Shown here: one piece after another, positions 49,173 through 58,856 of the stretch
Layout of the letters: each line of letters starts with the position of its first letter
Numbering within the stretch: position 1 is the first letter of the stretch
Origin: Amycolatopsis lexingtonensis
GTDB lineage: Bacteria > Actinomycetota > Actinomycetes > Mycobacteriales > Pseudonocardiaceae
NCBI RefSeq assembly: GCF_014873755.1
Contig: NZ_JADBEG010000001.1
Location: 4,962,501-5,026,500 of the forward strand
DNA: 64,000 bases
Direction of reading: 5' to 3'
The notes under the pieces: model-generated
Databases searched by the model: none
What the model saw: the letters and a program-made list of their open reading frames with translations, nothing else
Told to the model about the DNA's origin: nothing
Made by a program: the position numbers and the translations under genes

Positions 49173-49430
49173 TCAGGCGGTCCGCAAAGCCGCTCCCTCC
49201 ACCAAGCGCAGCCGCGGCACCATCCCCGCTTCGGCGAGTGCGTCGACGGCGCGGCGCTCGTCGGCGTCCCACACCACGGCGGGCGGCGCGCCGAGCAGCA
49301 CGCTGATCACGCAGTCGTGGCAGGAGATGCCGCGCACGACGCAGCGGTCGCAGTCCACCACGATGCTTTCGATGTCCTCGACGGAAATGTGCGAGACGTC
49401 CACTCCGGACAGGTCGCCGTCGTCGTTCAT
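49173..49430 (-). CDS. Small cysteine-pair protein (hypothetical)
   Basis: 85 residues from MNDDGDLSGVDVSHISVEDI, start chosen for GAGGAGGA 4-5 nt upstream. An acidic N-terminus is followed by VVDCDRCVVRGISCHDCVIS: two C-x2-C pairs five residues apart that could bind one zinc or an iron-sulfur cluster. The C-terminus (DADERRAVDALAEAGMVPRL) is helical. It stands alone between the NlpC/P60 leader and the NYN gene. I recall the type as conserved in actinobacteria, but not a function. Confidence 0.7.
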   Translation of the reverse strand: MNDDGDLSGVDVSHISVEDIESIVVDCDRCVVRGISCHDCVISVLLGAPPAVVWDADERRAVDALAEAGMVPRLRLVEGAALRTA

Positions 49431-49557
49431 GTGGTCCTCCTCACGTCGGAACTGACTGAGGAGGACGGTAAGGGGCACCACCGACAATTTCGGGCGAGCA
49501 GCCCCTGCGACAGGGGCCCGGCCACGTCGCGGCGGCTCGCCCGGCGGCTACGCCGAC

Positions 49558-49610
49558 GTCTTGAATGAGTCATTCAGGTCTTCGGAGGTCCTGAATGACT
49601 CATTCAAGAC
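49558..49610. repeat. 53-bp dispersed palindromic element, copy B
   Basis: Same orientation as copy A and differing from it at two positions. It lies 20 bp beyond the stop of the NYN-domain gene, in the place of a terminator. Flanks are not shared with A or C. Confidence 0.9.
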
Positions 49611-49630
49611 ACCGCGGGCGCTCCGGGCGA

Positions 49631-51019
49631 TCAGACCCGCGAGAGGCGGCTGACCAGCACCGCGGCCGGTGTCGGGTGGGCGCCGGCGCCGCGGACGGAG
49701 TCCGCCACCGCGCGGTCGGACGTCGCCACCACCATCGGCCGACCCGCGGGCTCGGCCGCGACCAGGTTGCGGATCACGTCGTCGGCCAGCACCCCGCGGT
49801 CGGAGAACAGCACCCGCACCCCGCGCGGCACCGAAGCGGGGACCGACAGCACGCCGGCGCCGTCGAAGACCACCGTGACCTCGGCGGAGGTGCGGGCGGC
49901 CAGCGCCTGGAGCTGGTGGATCAGCCGGTCGCGCTGGTCGGCGAGGGCGAGCTCGGGGTAGCCGGTCTTGGTGACGTTGTAGCCGTCGACGATCAGGTGC
50001 ACGTTGGGCAGCGCGAGGTAGCGGTCCAGCGTGGACACGTCCGCGATCTTGCCGCCCTGCCCGGTGCCGGACCGGGTGCCGCGCACCATGTCCGCGGGGC
50101 GGGCGCCGCGCGCGCCGAGGGCGAGTTCGCGCCGCAGCCCGCTGACGGCGCCGTCGATCGTGTCGATCAGCAGCCCGAGCCGCACCTCGTCGGCCTGCCG
50201 GGCTTCCCGGGCGGACTGCCGGGCGATCTCGGCGTCGACGGCCGCGCGGTCGGCGCGGGCGCGTTCGGCCGCGACGCGCTGGCGTTCGCGGTCGAGCTGC
50301 GCGGTCAGCGCGGCGATCTCGTCGGCGCGGGCGGCGGACCCGCGTTCGGCCTCGGCGGACGCCGCTTCGACCGCGTCACGGGCCTGGCGCAGCTGGACAC
50401 CTTGTTCGCGAAGCCGTTTGAGGAGCTTCTCGACTTCGCCTTCGCGCTCGCCGCGGGCGCTTTCGGCGGCCCGTTGCGCCTCGGCGAGTTCCGCTCGGAC
50501 CTGCACGAGTTCGGCCTCGAGGCGCTGGTTGCGGGCCAGCGCGGCGTCTCGTTCGGCGCGGAGGGCGTTCTCCTCGGCGTTCTTGGCGACCAGCCGCACC
50601 CGCCCGGCGGCCCCGGACTCCCCGAGCAGGACGGCGGCGGCTGCCGCGGCGACCGAGTCGGCGGCGTTCGGGTCGAGCGCGTCCGTGCGGTGTTCCCGCA
50701 GCCACTCGATGACGGCGGTGCGGAACTGCGACGACTCGCCGAGGGAGGCCAGCAGCGCGGCGCCGCCGAGCTTGGCGCGCTTGGCGGGGGCGAACTTCGC
50801 GACCGGCCGCAGCTGACGCGGCACGTCGGTGCCCGGGAGCTTGGCGACGGCGGCCGCGGCGAGCTCGGCGATGCGGTCCCGCACCGGCTCGGGCAGCGCC
50901 GGCCAGGTGGCGGGTTCGGGCCGGTCGGCGGGCTCTTCAGCCGGCTCCGGGCGCGACGCGACACCCGAGGGACCGGCGGGGTCCCCGGGCGGCTCCGGCA
51001 CGAGCGGCTGCGGGTGCAT
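49631..51019 (-). CDS. NYN (PIN-like) domain RNase-family protein
   Basis: 462 residues from MHPQPLVPEPPGDPAGPSGV. Pro-rich start; helical ~40-140 (DRIAELAAAAVAKLPGTDVP); a long coiled coil ~155-290 (ELVQVRAELAEAQRAAESAR; RERQRVAAERARADRAAVDA). The C-terminal ~150 residues are a YacP/Rae1-type NYN domain: HLIVDGYNVTKTGYPELALA with the catalytic Asp, EVTVVFDGAG and RVLFSDRGVLADDVIRNLVA, MVVATSDRAVADSVRGAGAH. Probably a metal-dependent ribonuclease. It is divergent from the exonuclease/GIY-YIG gene. The copy B palindrome follows its stop. Confidence 0.85.
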   Translation of the reverse strand: MHPQPLVPEPPGDPAGPSGVASRPEPAEEPADRPEPATWPALPEPVRDRIAELAAAAVAKLPGTDVPRQLRPVAKFAPAKRAKLGGAALLASLGESSQFRTAVIEWLREHRTDALDPNAADSVAAAAAAVLLGESGAAGRVRLVAKNAEENALRAERDAALARNQRLEAELVQVRAELAEAQRAAESARGEREGEVEKLLKRLREQGVQLRQARDAVEAASAEAERGSAARADEIAALTAQLDRERQRVAAERARADRAAVDAEIARQSAREARQADEVRLGLLIDTIDGAVSGLRRELALGARGARPADMVRGTRSGTGQGGKIADVSTLDRYLALPNVHLIVDGYNVTKTGYPELALADQRDRLIHQLQALAARTSAEVTVVFDGAGVLSVPASVPRGVRVLFSDRGVLADDVIRNLVAAEPAGRPMVVATSDRAVADSVRGAGAHPTPAAVLVSRLSRV

Positions 51020-51116
51020 TGGTCCAGGGTAGGCCCCACCCCCGCATCCCGCGCCGCGCGGCACACGGACCGGCGGCGCGCGGAAACTGTCGGTGGTCGG
51101 CCCTACAGTCCCGCCC

Positions 51117-52820
51117 ATGCGTTCGATCCAGGCACAACTCGCGTTCGACGAGCTCGGAACCCCGTTGCGGGACACGACTTTCGTGGTTTTCGACCTGGAA
51201 ACCACGGGAGCCGGGCCGGGCGCGTCCGAAATCACCGAAATCGGCGCGGTGAAGGTCCGCGCCGGCGAGGTGCTCGGCGAGTTCGCGACCCTGGTCAACC
51301 CCGGCAAGACCATCCCGCCCCAGATCGTCTCGCTGACCGGCATCACCCAGCTGATGGTGTACGACGCGCCGCCGATCGAGGAGGTGCTGCCGGCGTTCCT
51401 GGAGTTCATCGGCGGGTCGGTGCTGGTGGCGCACAACTCCGGGTTCGACACCTCGCACATGCGCGCCGCCTGCGAGGCGCACGGGTACGCGTGGCCGAAG
51501 CTGACGGTGGTGTGCACGGCGCGGCTGGCCCGGCGCGTCGTGCCGCGCGACGAGGTCGGGCGCTACAACCTGATGGCGCTGGCGCTGCTGTTCGGCGCGC
51601 GGACGCGGCCGACGCACCGCGCCCTCGACGACGCGCGCGCCACGGTCGACGTCCTGCACGGCTTGCTGGAGCGCGTCGGGAACCTGGGCGTCCACTCGCT
51701 CGAGGAGCTGATGGGCTACCTGCCGGAGGTGACGGTCGCCCAGCGGGCGAAGCGGCACCTGGCTGCGGACCTGCCGGCCGCGCCGGGCGTCTACCTGTTC
51801 AAGGGCCCGAAGGAAGAGGTCCTGTACGTCGGCACGGCGAAGGACCTGCGGCGGCGGGTGCGGACCTACTTCACGGGTTCGGAGAACCGCAGCCGGATCC
51901 GGGAGATGGTGGCGCTGGCCGAGCGCGTCGACCACGTCGTGTGCGCGCACGCGCTGGAGGCGGAGGTACGGGAGCTGCGGCTGATCGCGGCCCACCGGCC
52001 CGCGTACAACCGCCGGTCGAAGAACCGCCACCAGGGCTGGTGGATCGGGCTGACGGAGGAGGCGTTCCCGCGCCTGTCGGTGGTCCGCCTGCCGCGGCCG
52101 GGAGTACTGGGCCCGTTCCGCAACCAGGCGGACGCCCGCGCGACAGCGGACACCCTGGCCGGCGCGTCGGGCCTGCGGACGTGCACGCAGCGGATCTCGC
52201 CCCGCTCGCCGAACGGCACCCCGTGCGTCCTGGCGGAGCTGGGCCGCTGTGGCGCGCCGTGCGCGGGACGGCAGAGCGTCGAGGCGTACGAGCCACTGGT
52301 CGAGTCGGTGTCGGGCCTGATCGCGGGCCTGGACGGCCGCCCCCTCCACACGGCGGCGGCCCACGTCGAGCACCTGGCGGCCGGCGAGCACTACGAACAG
52401 GCGGCCCGCCACCGCGACGAGCTGGCGGCCCTGATCCGCGCGCTGGGAAGGGCCCACCGCCAGGGAGCGCTGGCCTCGATCGGCGAGCTGATCGCGGCCG
52501 GCCCGGACGGCGCGGGCGGCTGGGAGCTGGCGGTGATCCGCTACGGAAGGCTGGCCTCGGCGGGAGTGGCCCGGCGCGGGGTGCCGCCGATGCCGGTGGT
52601 GGAGGCGCTGGTGGCGTCGGCGGAGACGGTGCTGCCGGAGCCGGGCCCGTTGCACGGAGCGCCGCCGGAGGAGGTGGGGGTGCTGCTGAGGTGGCTGGCC
52701 CGCCCGGGGGTCCGGCTGGTCCGGACGACGAGGCCCTGGGCGGAGCCGGCGGCGGTCGCGGGCTGGCGGGGGTGGCTGGATCTGGTGGCGGGGGCGCATT
52801 CGCTGGAGCACGTGGGCTGA
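51117..52820 (+). CDS. DEDD exonuclease fused to GIY-YIG (UvrC-like) domain
   Basis: 567 residues (start MRSIQAQLAF; an earlier in-frame ATG is possible). Residues ~15-180: DnaQ-type exonuclease with FVVFDLETTGAGPGASEITE, VLVAHNSGFDTSHMRAACEA and HRALDDARATVDVLHGLLER (all DEDDh acids seen). Residues ~215-300: GIY-YIG nuclease (APGVYLFKGPKEEVLYVGTA, KDLRRRVRTYFTGSENRSRI). A UvrC-like cysteine region follows (RCGAPCAG) and a UVR-like E-Q-A-A-x-x-R-D-E-L. It corresponds to mycobacterial Rv2191. It lacks the UvrC endonuclease/HhH part, so it is an accessory repair nuclease, not UvrC. Confidence 0.9.
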   Translation: MRSIQAQLAFDELGTPLRDTTFVVFDLETTGAGPGASEITEIGAVKVRAGEVLGEFATLVNPGKTIPPQIVSLTGITQLMVYDAPPIEEVLPAFLEFIGGSVLVAHNSGFDTSHMRAACEAHGYAWPKLTVVCTARLARRVVPRDEVGRYNLMALALLFGARTRPTHRALDDARATVDVLHGLLERVGNLGVHSLEELMGYLPEVTVAQRAKRHLAADLPAAPGVYLFKGPKEEVLYVGTAKDLRRRVRTYFTGSENRSRIREMVALAERVDHVVCAHALEAEVRELRLIAAHRPAYNRRSKNRHQGWWIGLTEEAFPRLSVVRLPRPGVLGPFRNQADARATADTLAGASGLRTCTQRISPRSPNGTPCVLAELGRCGAPCAGRQSVEAYEPLVESVSGLIAGLDGRPLHTAAAHVEHLAAGEHYEQAARHRDELAALIRALGRAHRQGALASIGELIAAGPDGAGGWELAVIRYGRLASAGVARRGVPPMPVVEALVASAETVLPEPGPLHGAPPEEVGVLLRWLARPGVRLVRTTRPWAEPAAVAGWRGWLDLVAGAHSLEHVG

Positions 52821-53062
52821 GGACGCCCGCGGCTCCCCTCAGCCCTGGCCCACGGGCGAGCCTTCACGCGAGCCCTGACGGCCCCAAGCCCGCCGACGCG
52901 GTTCCGCCCCCTCGGCCCGCCGCCCGGCCGCGCATCGAGCGACCAGGCGTGCGCAACCCCCATCGGCGCGGCCCCCTCGCCAAACTGGCGCACACGGCGG
53001 CGTAGCGAGGCGGCTCACTAGGATCGCGGACGACACCCGAAGACGAGCCTTGGAGGACCCAG

Positions 53063-53344
53063 GTGATCACCGCGATCGTGTTGATCCAGGTTGAGGCGGA
53101 CGCGATCCCGGACGCGGCGCAGGCGATCGCCGACATCGAGGGTGTCGGCGAGGTCTACTCCTGCGCCGGGGACGTCGACCTCATCGCCACCGTGAAGGTG
53201 TCCGCGCACGAGGAGCTGGCCGACCTCATCCCCGGCCGGATCGGGAAGGTGCCGGGCGTGCTGGACACCGTCACGCACATCGCGTTCCGGTCCTACTCCC
53301 GCGCCGACACCGAGTCGGCCTTCTCGATCGGCGTCGAGGATTGA
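53063..53344 (+). CDS. Lrp/AsnC ligand-binding (RAM) domain protein
   Basis: 93 residues from a GTG preceded by TTGGAGGA. A stand-alone RAM/ACT-like domain: ITAIVLIQVEADAIPDAAQA, GVGEVYSCAGDVDLIATVKV, LDTVTHIAFRSYSR. It has no DNA-binding helix-turn-helix, so it may sense a small molecule and act through a partner. This short form is common in actinobacteria next to the qcr/trpD region. Its stop overlaps the next gene's TTG. Confidence 0.85.
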   Translation: MITAIVLIQVEADAIPDAAQAIADIEGVGEVYSCAGDVDLIATVKVSAHEELADLIPGRIGKVPGVLDTVTHIAFRSYSRADTESAFSIGVED

Positions 53345-53526
53345 CCGAGGTCCCCGAGGAGCTGGCCGCCGCGCTCGCCGCGGCCCCCGACGCGGCGGCG
53401 GCGTTCGAAGCCCTGCCGCCGTCGCACCGGCGCGAGTACGTCCAGTGGGTCGCCGAGGCCAAGAAGCCGGAAACCCGCGTCTCGCGGGCCCGGAAGGCCG
53501 TCGAACGGCTCCGCGGGACGGGCTAG
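53341..53526 (+). CDS. Stand-alone YdeI/OmpD-associated C-terminal domain protein
   Basis: 61 residues from a TTG overlapping the previous stop. Contains PEELAAALAAAPDAAAAFEA, LPPSHRREYVQWVAEAKKPE and TRVSRARKAVERLRGTG, the same helical domain as residues ~90-147 of the protein at 20450-20893 (P-P-D-L-A-x-A-L-A-A-D...R-x-x-F-E). The function is unknown. Its stop overlaps the convergent VOC gene by four bases. Confidence 0.75.
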   Translation: MTEVPEELAAALAAAPDAAAAFEALPPSHRREYVQWVAEAKKPETRVSRARKAVERLRGTG

Positions 53527-53876
53527 GCCGGCTGCCAGAGCTCGACGCGGTTCCCCTCGGGGTCGGTGACCCAGCCGAAGCGGCCGACGCCGTCCAGGTC
53601 CTGGGTCTCCTCGGCCACGTCGGCGCCCTTGGCGCGCAGCTGCGCCAGCATCGCGTCCAGGTCGCGGACCCGGAAGTTGAGCATGGCCTGCTGCGAGGGC
53701 GACCCGAAGTAGTCGGTCCCGGCCTCGAACGGCGCGAAGACCGTCGGCCCCGGCGTCTGCTGCCAGAGGCCGTGCTCGTCGGCGTCGAGGCCCAGGCAGT
53801 CCCGGTACCAGGCCCCCAGGGCCGCCGGGTCCGCCGCGCGGAAGAAGTAACCACCGATGCCGAGCACGCGTTCCAT
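53523..53876 (-). CDS. VOC (glyoxalase/bleomycin-resistance) family protein
   Basis: 117 residues from MERVLGIGGYFFRAADPAAL (an ATG three codons earlier is possible). Two beta-alpha-beta-beta-beta modules: the first ALGAWYRDCLGLDADEHGLW, the second RDLDAMLAQLRAKGADVAEE with the closing GWVTDPEGNRVELWQP, the usual place of the last metal ligand (Glu). The family includes metal enzymes and antibiotic-binding proteins; its substrate cannot be told. It ends inside the convergent YdeI-type gene and is separated from qcrB by a strong terminator. Confidence 0.85.
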   Translation of the reverse strand: MERVLGIGGYFFRAADPAALGAWYRDCLGLDADEHGLWQQTPGPTVFAPFEAGTDYFGSPSQQAMLNFRVRDLDAMLAQLRAKGADVAEETQDLDGVGRFGWVTDPEGNRVELWQPA

Positions 53877-53903
53877 GCCGCGCATCGTGCCAGCCCGGAA
53901 ACA

Positions 53904-53941
53904 CCGAAGGCCACCTCCGGCGAACCGGAGGTGGCCTTCGG
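53904..53941 (-). terminator. Terminator of the ctaE-qcrCAB operon
   Basis: 17-bp perfect stem (ccgaaggccacctccgg and its complement) with a four-base cgaa loop, 13 nt beyond the qcrB stop and upstream of the VOC gene start. Confidence 0.85.
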
Positions 53942-53953
53942 GCTGACGTGTTG

Positions 53954-55639
53954 CTAGTGGTCCGACTGCTTCGCGGCCGAAGCCGCTTCGGCGGTGTCGA
54001 ACTCACCGTGCTGGCCGTCCTCCGTCGCGGAGTGGCCGTTGCCGTGCCCGTTGCCGTGGGCCCGCTGCAGCGCGGCGGTCTCCTCGGCCGGGTCCGGCGA
54101 CCAGAACGTGCCCGGGACGGCCTGCCCGGCCGAGCCAAGCTTGTTCATCTTCTTCGGCACGGACGCGCCCTGGTACTCGAGCGGGATCGCGTGGCCGTGG
54201 CTGTCCACGCCGGCGAGCGGCTGGTGGATCTCGATGAACTCACCGTGCGGCAGCCGCTTGATGATGCCGGTCTCGACGCCGTGCTCCAGCACCTCGCGGT
54301 CGGCCCGCTGCAGGCCCAGGCAGAGCCGGTAAGTGAGGTAGTAGGCGATCGGCGGCACGATGAGCACGCCGATGCGGCCCGCCCACGTCGTCGCGTTCAG
54401 GGAGATGTCGAAGCTGTCGGCGATGATGTCGTTGAAGCCCGACAGCTCGATCACCATGAAGAAGCCCAGCGCCATCGCGCCCAGCGCCGTGCGGACCGGG
54501 ACGTCCCGGGGCCGCTGGAGCAGGTTGTGGTGCGCGGTGTCCTTGGACAGCTTCCGCTCGATGAACGGGTAGGTCAGGAACAGGCCGAACAGGATCGGCA
54601 TGCCGATCGCGCCGGGGAAGAACACCGCCGGGATCGTGTAGTTCCCGAGGTAGACCTCCCACGCGGGCCAGATCCGGAGCATGCCGTCGGCCCAGGCCAT
54701 GTACCAGTCCGGCTGCGAGCCCGCCGAGACCTGCGCCGGGTTGTACGGGCCGAAGTTCCACACCGGGTTGATCTGGAACAACCCCGACATCAGCGCCAGC
54801 ACACCCACGACCAGGGTGAAGAACGCCCCGCCCTTGAGCGCGAAGTACGGCATGATCCGCACCCCGACGACGTTGGTCTCCTTGCGCCGCACCCCCGGGA
54901 ACTGGGTGTGCTTCTGGTACCAGACCAGCGCCAGGTGCGCCCCGACCAGCGCGAGCATGATCCCCGGCAGAAGCAGGATGTGCAGCGTGTACAGGCGCGG
55001 GATGATCTGGTCGCCCGGGAACTCCCCGCCGAACAGCGCCCAGTGGATCCAGGTGCCCATCACCGGCACCGAGAGCACGATGCCCGACAGCGTCGCGCGG
55101 ATACCGGTACCCGAGAGCAGGTCGTCCGGGAGCGAGTAGCCGAAGAAGCCTTCGAAACAGCCCAGGATCAGCAGCAGCCCGCCGATCACCCAGTTCGCCT
55201 CACGCGGGCGCCGGAACGCACCGGTGAAGAAGATCCGCAGCATGTGCACGGCCATCGACGCCACGAAGATCAGCGCCGCCCAGTGGTGCAGCTGCCGCAT
55301 GAACAGCCCGCCGCGCACGTCGAAGGAGAGGTCCAGCGTCGTGCGGAACGCCTGCGACATCTCCAGGCCCTGCATGTTCTTGAAGCTGCCCTGGTAGACG
55401 ACCTCCTGCATGGAGGGGTCGAAGAACAGCGTCAGGTACACACCGGTGAGCAGCAGGATGATGAAGCTGTAGAGCGCGATCTCCCCGAGCAGGAACGACC
55501 AGTGCGTCGGGAACACCTTGTTCATCTGGTGCCGCAGGCCCTTGGCCGCGTGGTACCGCCGGTCCGCGTTGTCCGCGGCCTCGCCCACGTGCCGCTCCAC
55601 GGCACTCGACCCCTTGGTCGGGGTGGTCAGTGAACTCAT
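53954..55639 (-). CDS. qcrB: Cytochrome bc1 complex cytochrome b subunit
   Basis: 561 residues. Cytochrome b of the actinobacterial bcc complex, oxidising menaquinol. Haem-bearing helices carry [20 protein letters not shown] and [20 protein letters not shown]. The quinone-site P-E-W/P-D-W motif appears as [14 protein letters not shown]. The C-terminal half has further helices and a long hydrophilic tail with His-rich G-N-G-H-G-N-G-H-S, typical of actinobacteria. The start overlaps the qcrA stop. It forms a supercomplex with QcrA, QcrC and the aa3 oxidase whose CtaE, CtaC and CtaF subunits are encoded nearby. Confidence 0.95.
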   Translation of the reverse strand: MSSLTTPTKGSSAVERHVGEAADNADRRYHAAKGLRHQMNKVFPTHWSFLLGEIALYSFIILLLTGVYLTLFFDPSMQEVVYQGSFKNMQGLEMSQAFRTTLDLSFDVRGGLFMRQLHHWAALIFVASMAVHMLRIFFTGAFRRPREANWVIGGLLLILGCFEGFFGYSLPDDLLSGTGIRATLSGIVLSVPVMGTWIHWALFGGEFPGDQIIPRLYTLHILLLPGIMLALVGAHLALVWYQKHTQFPGVRRKETNVVGVRIMPYFALKGGAFFTLVVGVLALMSGLFQINPVWNFGPYNPAQVSAGSQPDWYMAWADGMLRIWPAWEVYLGNYTIPAVFFPGAIGMPILFGLFLTYPFIERKLSKDTAHHNLLQRPRDVPVRTALGAMALGFFMVIELSGFNDIIADSFDISLNATTWAGRIGVLIVPPIAYYLTYRLCLGLQRADREVLEHGVETGIIKRLPHGEFIEIHQPLAGVDSHGHAIPLEYQGASVPKKMNKLGSAGQAVPGTFWSPDPAEETAALQRAHGNGHGNGHSATEDGQHGEFDTAEAASAAKQSDH

Positions 55640-56790
55640 GACTTACGCTCCCAAAAGGCCGGACCGATGGCCTCGATGAAGTCGCCTCGCGCGATCAAGT
55701 ATCCCTCTTCGTCCACCGTGATCGGTAGCTGGGCCAGCGGACGCGTCGCCGGGCCGAAAATCGGCTTGGCGTAGTGCAGCGCGTCGAACTGCGACTGGTG
55801 GCAGGGGCACAGGATGCGGTTGGTGCGCTGCTCGTACAGGGAGGTCGGGCAGCCGACGTGGCTGCAGATCTTCGTGTACGCGTAGTAGTCGCCGAAGTTG
55901 AAGTCCTCCTGGCCGGACCGCTTGACCACCTTGGCGGCGTCGGTCGGGCGCAGGCGGATCAGCATGACCGGGTTGTCGACCCGGGTCAGCGCGGCGGCCA
56001 GCAGTTCCGGCTTGCCCTTTTCGGACTCGCGGTACGGGAAGACGGTTTCCATCGCGCCGGCGTCGAGGTCCTCGGCCTTGACCAGGCTGACCTCTTCGCC
56101 CTCCTCCAGCGGCTTGCCGGTGTTGCGGCGCAGGTAGACCTTCTCGCCCGGGAAGTTCGGCTGCCAGCCGGTGTGCCACAGCGACTCGCGGGTCTCGCTG
56201 TCCTTCCACGGGTTCTTGATGAAGGACGCCAGCGGCAGCGCGGCGGCCGCGAGGCCCAGCGTGCCGGCCCCGGCGATGGCCGAGCGCTTGATCAGCGACC
56301 GGCGCGCGATGGTGCTGCGGTTGCCGGCGTCGGCCAGGTGCGCGAGGAACGTCTGGCGGTCGACCTCGGCCGACCCCTTGCCCTCGCCGTCGTGGCGCTC
56401 CTGCACCGCGACCTCGGCCGGCACGAACTTCTTCGTGTACAGGATCACGCCGATGCCGAGGCCGAGGATGGCCAGGCCGAGCGTGATGCCGAGCATCGGG
56501 GTGTAGAGGCTGTACCAGAAGTGGCCGCTCTCGTTGTCCGGCGCCTCGTACTTCCACGGCCACCAGATCAGCGAGACGACGAAGCCCAGCCCGGCCACGG
56601 CGGACAGGGCGAACCAGAACGCCACCAGGCGCTCGGCGCGCTTCTCCGCCCGGGTGCCCTCCACCGGCCACGGGGTGGGGTACTCGACGATCTCGACGCC
56701 GTCGAGCTGCCCGCCCAGCTTGACCAGCTGGTCCCGGTCCATCTCAGCCAGCTCCGCCTCCGTCGGCGGCTTCGGCCCCTCGGCACTCAT
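55636..56790 (-). CDS. qcrA: Rieske iron-sulfur subunit of the bc1 complex
   Basis: 384 residues from the ATG that overlaps the qcrC stop. Three membrane helices as in actinobacterial Qcr[41 protein letters not shown], and [20 protein letters not shown] after a twin-arginine-like R-R-S-L-I-K-R. The [2Fe-2S] ligands lie in [14 protein letters not shown] and [10 protein letters not shown] (C-x-H...C-x-x-H). A 45-residue insertion before the cluster loops is normal for this lineage. The cluster passes electrons from quinol to the di-haem QcrC. Confidence 0.95.
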   Translation of the reverse strand: MSAEGPKPPTEAELAEMDRDQLVKLGGQLDGVEIVEYPTPWPVEGTRAEKRAERLVAFWFALSAVAGLGFVVSLIWWPWKYEAPDNESGHFWYSLYTPMLGITLGLAILGLGIGVILYTKKFVPAEVAVQERHDGEGKGSAEVDRQTFLAHLADAGNRSTIARRSLIKRSAIAGAGTLGLAAAALPLASFIKNPWKDSETRESLWHTGWQPNFPGEKVYLRRNTGKPLEEGEEVSLVKAEDLDAGAMETVFPYRESEKGKPELLAAALTRVDNPVMLIRLRPTDAAKVVKRSGQEDFNFGDYYAYTKICSHVGCPTSLYEQRTNRILCPCHQSQFDALHYAKPIFGPATRPLAQLPITVDEEGYLIARGDFIEAIGPAFWERKS

Positions 56791-57605
56791 GCCTTCGATC
56801 CAATCCACAACGTCACGCCGATCAGCGCGGCGATACCGACGATAAAGGCGATGACGCCCTCCGAAGCGGGGCCGACCCCGCCGAGGCCGTTACCACCCGG
56901 GTCATTGTTGCCGTCGGACACCGACTTCACGTAGGCGACGATGTCCTTCTTCTCCTCCGGCGACAGCTGCCGGTCGGAGAACTTCGGCATGTTCTGGGGG
57001 CCGGTCAGCATGGCCGTGTAGATCTGCTCTTCGCTGGCCGGGTCCAGGTTCGGCGCGTACTTGCCCGCCGACAGCGCGCCGCCGCGGCCGGTGAAGTTGT
57101 GGCACGAAGCACAGTTCAGGCGGAACAGCTCGCCACCGCGGGCCGGGTCCGAGCCGCGCAGGGCCTCGCCCTTCTCGGCCGGGCGCTGGACGCCGCCGCC
57201 GTGCGCCTGGATGTAGGCGCCGACGGCGTCGATCTCGGCCTCGGTCAGCTTCGGCGGCTTCCGCGCGGCCTGGGCCTCCTGGCGCGCGGCGGGCATGCGG
57301 CCCGAAGAAGTCTGGAAGTACACCGCGGCGTCGCCGATGCCGATCAGGCTCGGCCCGCGGTCCTGCACGCCTTCGAGGTTCGCGCCGTGGCACGCGATGC
57401 AGGTGTTGTTGTAGACCTGCTCGCCCAAGCGCAGCTGCGCCGGCGTGCCCTGGGCCTGCGCGGTCTGCGGCTCCGGGGCGAACACGGCGTACAGGGCGCC
57501 GGCGCCCACCAGCGCGATACCGAGCGCGAGCAGGCCGGCGAACCGCCTCCGCAGCTTCGACCGCGCGCGGTAGCGGCGCTCCGACGATTTGGTGCTGGTG
57601 GTCAT
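56787..57605 (-). CDS. qcrC: Di-haem cytochrome c subunit of the bc1 complex
   Basis: 272 residues. N-terminal signal-anchor ([20 protein letters not shown]), then two c-type haem motifs C-x2-[17 protein letters not shown] and [17 protein letters not shown], and a C-terminal membrane helix ([20 protein letters not shown]). The two haems replace a soluble cytochrome c and carry electrons directly to the oxidase. The usual axial Met lies in the SGRMPA and PQNMPKF segments. First of qcrC-qcrA-qcrB and separated by 61 bp from ctaE. Confidence 0.95.
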   Translation of the reverse strand: MTTSTKSSERRYRARSKLRRRFAGLLALGIALVGAGALYAVFAPEPQTAQAQGTPAQLRLGEQVYNNTCIACHGANLEGVQDRGPSLIGIGDAAVYFQTSSGRMPAARQEAQAARKPPKLTEAEIDAVGAYIQAHGGGVQRPAEKGEALRGSDPARGGELFRLNCASCHNFTGRGGALSAGKYAPNLDPASEEQIYTAMLTGPQNMPKFSDRQLSPEEKKDIVAYVKSVSDGNNDPGGNGLGGVGPASEGVIAFIVGIAALIGVTLWIGSKA

Positions 57606-57666
57606 CTTGCGGCAACCCTTGCTGTCAGTTCAGGCCGATGGTGATGGTGGTGGCGGCTGGGCGGAC

Positions 57667-58290
57667 CTACGGAAGGAGGTAGATCACACCGAACAGGCCG
57701 ACCCACACGATGTCGACGAAGTGCCAGTAGTAGGACACGACGATCGCCGACGTGGCCTGGGCGGGCGTGAACTTGCTCAGCTTCGTGCGGATGAGCAGGT
57801 ACACGAAGGCGACGAGCCCGCCGATGACGTGCAGGCCGTGGAACCCGGTGGCGAGGTAGAAGACCGTGCCGAACGGGCCGGACGGGATCGTCATCCCCTC
57901 TTCGACCAGGTTGTGGTACTCGTTGGCCTGGCCGGCGACGAAGATCGCGCCCATGATCAACGTGATGATGTACCAGCGGCGCAGCCCGTAGACGTCGCCG
58001 CGCTCGGCGGCGAACACCCCGAACTGGCAGGTCAGCGAGGACAGCACGAGGATCACCGTGAACGGGATCGCGTACGCCACGTTGAGGTGGAACTCCTCGC
58101 CGTGCAGCGGCGGCGGCCACTGGCCGGACGAGTTCTGCGCCTTGACGGTGAAGAACATCGCGAACAGTCCGGCGAAGAACATCAGCTCGCTGGACAGCCA
58201 CACGATGGTGCCGACACTGACCATGTTCGGCCGGTTCAGCGAGTGGACCCGCTGACTGATGGTGGGAGCTGCCGTTGTCACGCGTCGCAT
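57667..58290 (-). CDS. ctaE: Cytochrome c oxidase subunit III
   Basis: 207 residues from [20 protein letters not shown], start chosen for GAGAGGA just upstream (a GTG three codons later is possible). Five membrane helices: [80 protein letters not shown] and [25 protein letters not shown] and W-H-F-V-D are subunit III signatures. First gene of the leftward respiratory operon; divergent from the hypothetical gene at 58386. Confidence 0.95.
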   Translation of the reverse strand: MRRVTTAAPTISQRVHSLNRPNMVSVGTIVWLSSELMFFAGLFAMFFTVKAQNSSGQWPPPLHGEEFHLNVAYAIPFTVILVLSSLTCQFGVFAAERGDVYGLRRWYIITLIMGAIFVAGQANEYHNLVEEGMTIPSGPFGTVFYLATGFHGLHVIGGLVAFVYLLIRTKLSKFTPAQATSAIVVSYYWHFVDIVWVGLFGVIYLLP

Positions 58291-58385
58291 TATGTCCTCT
58301 CGCACCGCCGCTCCGCCGGGTGGGTCCACGGCGGGTCGTCTGCGTAACCGATCACACGGCATGCCCGGGAAGGTGAGAGCTACTC

Positions 58386-58799
58386 ATGGGTTTGGTGAAC
58401 CGCCTGCTCAACCTGGTCAAGAGGCGCGAAACGCCTGTTCTCGGGCCCGACGACCCCGGGCTGGAGATCGTCGCGGAGGCCTTCGACCCGGTCGTCGCGG
58501 ACTCCGCCGTGCTCGCGGGTTCACCCGGTTGGGTCAGCACGGCACCGGCCGTCCTGCGGCACCACCTGCTGCTCCCGCCGGACCGGGTCGCCGAAGCGGC
58601 CTCGATCCTTGCCCAAGACGGCTACGACCTGCGGGAACAGGGTGCCCGGGGTGACTTCGCGCACGTGCTCGCGGTGCGCGTCCAGGTGCTCGACGCGCTC
58701 CACTGCGCCCAGGAACGGTCCCGGATGGCGGGCCTCGCGCAACGATTGGGCGGCGACGCGCTGGGCTGGGACGCGCTCCAGCCGGAGCCGACCGCGTGA
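58386..58799 (+). CDS. Hypothetical protein between ctaE and trpD
   Basis: 137 residues (MGLVNRLLNLVKRRETPVLG). A basic amphipathic N-terminal helix may contact the membrane. The rest is a mixed alpha/beta protein (VAEAASILAQDGYDLREQGA, HVLAVRVQVLDALHCAQERS, MAGLAQRLGGDALGWDALQP). No known domain was recognised. It starts the rightward unit leading to the receiver-like gene and trpD; the family appears to belong to this neighbourhood in related actinomycetes, from memory. Confidence 0.65.
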   Translation: MGLVNRLLNLVKRRETPVLGPDDPGLEIVAEAFDPVVADSAVLAGSPGWVSTAPAVLRHHLLLPPDRVAEAASILAQDGYDLREQGARGDFAHVLAVRVQVLDALHCAQERSRMAGLAQRLGGDALGWDALQPEPTA

Positions 58800-58856
58800 T
58801 GTCGGTCTCTGCCGATACGATCGGCGGAGTTCGGTGACGAGACGGAGGCGTGCGCA

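Noticed and set aside
51117..52820. UvrC excinuclease
   Set aside because: It has an N-terminal DnaQ exonuclease domain and lacks the C-terminal endonuclease and HhH domains.
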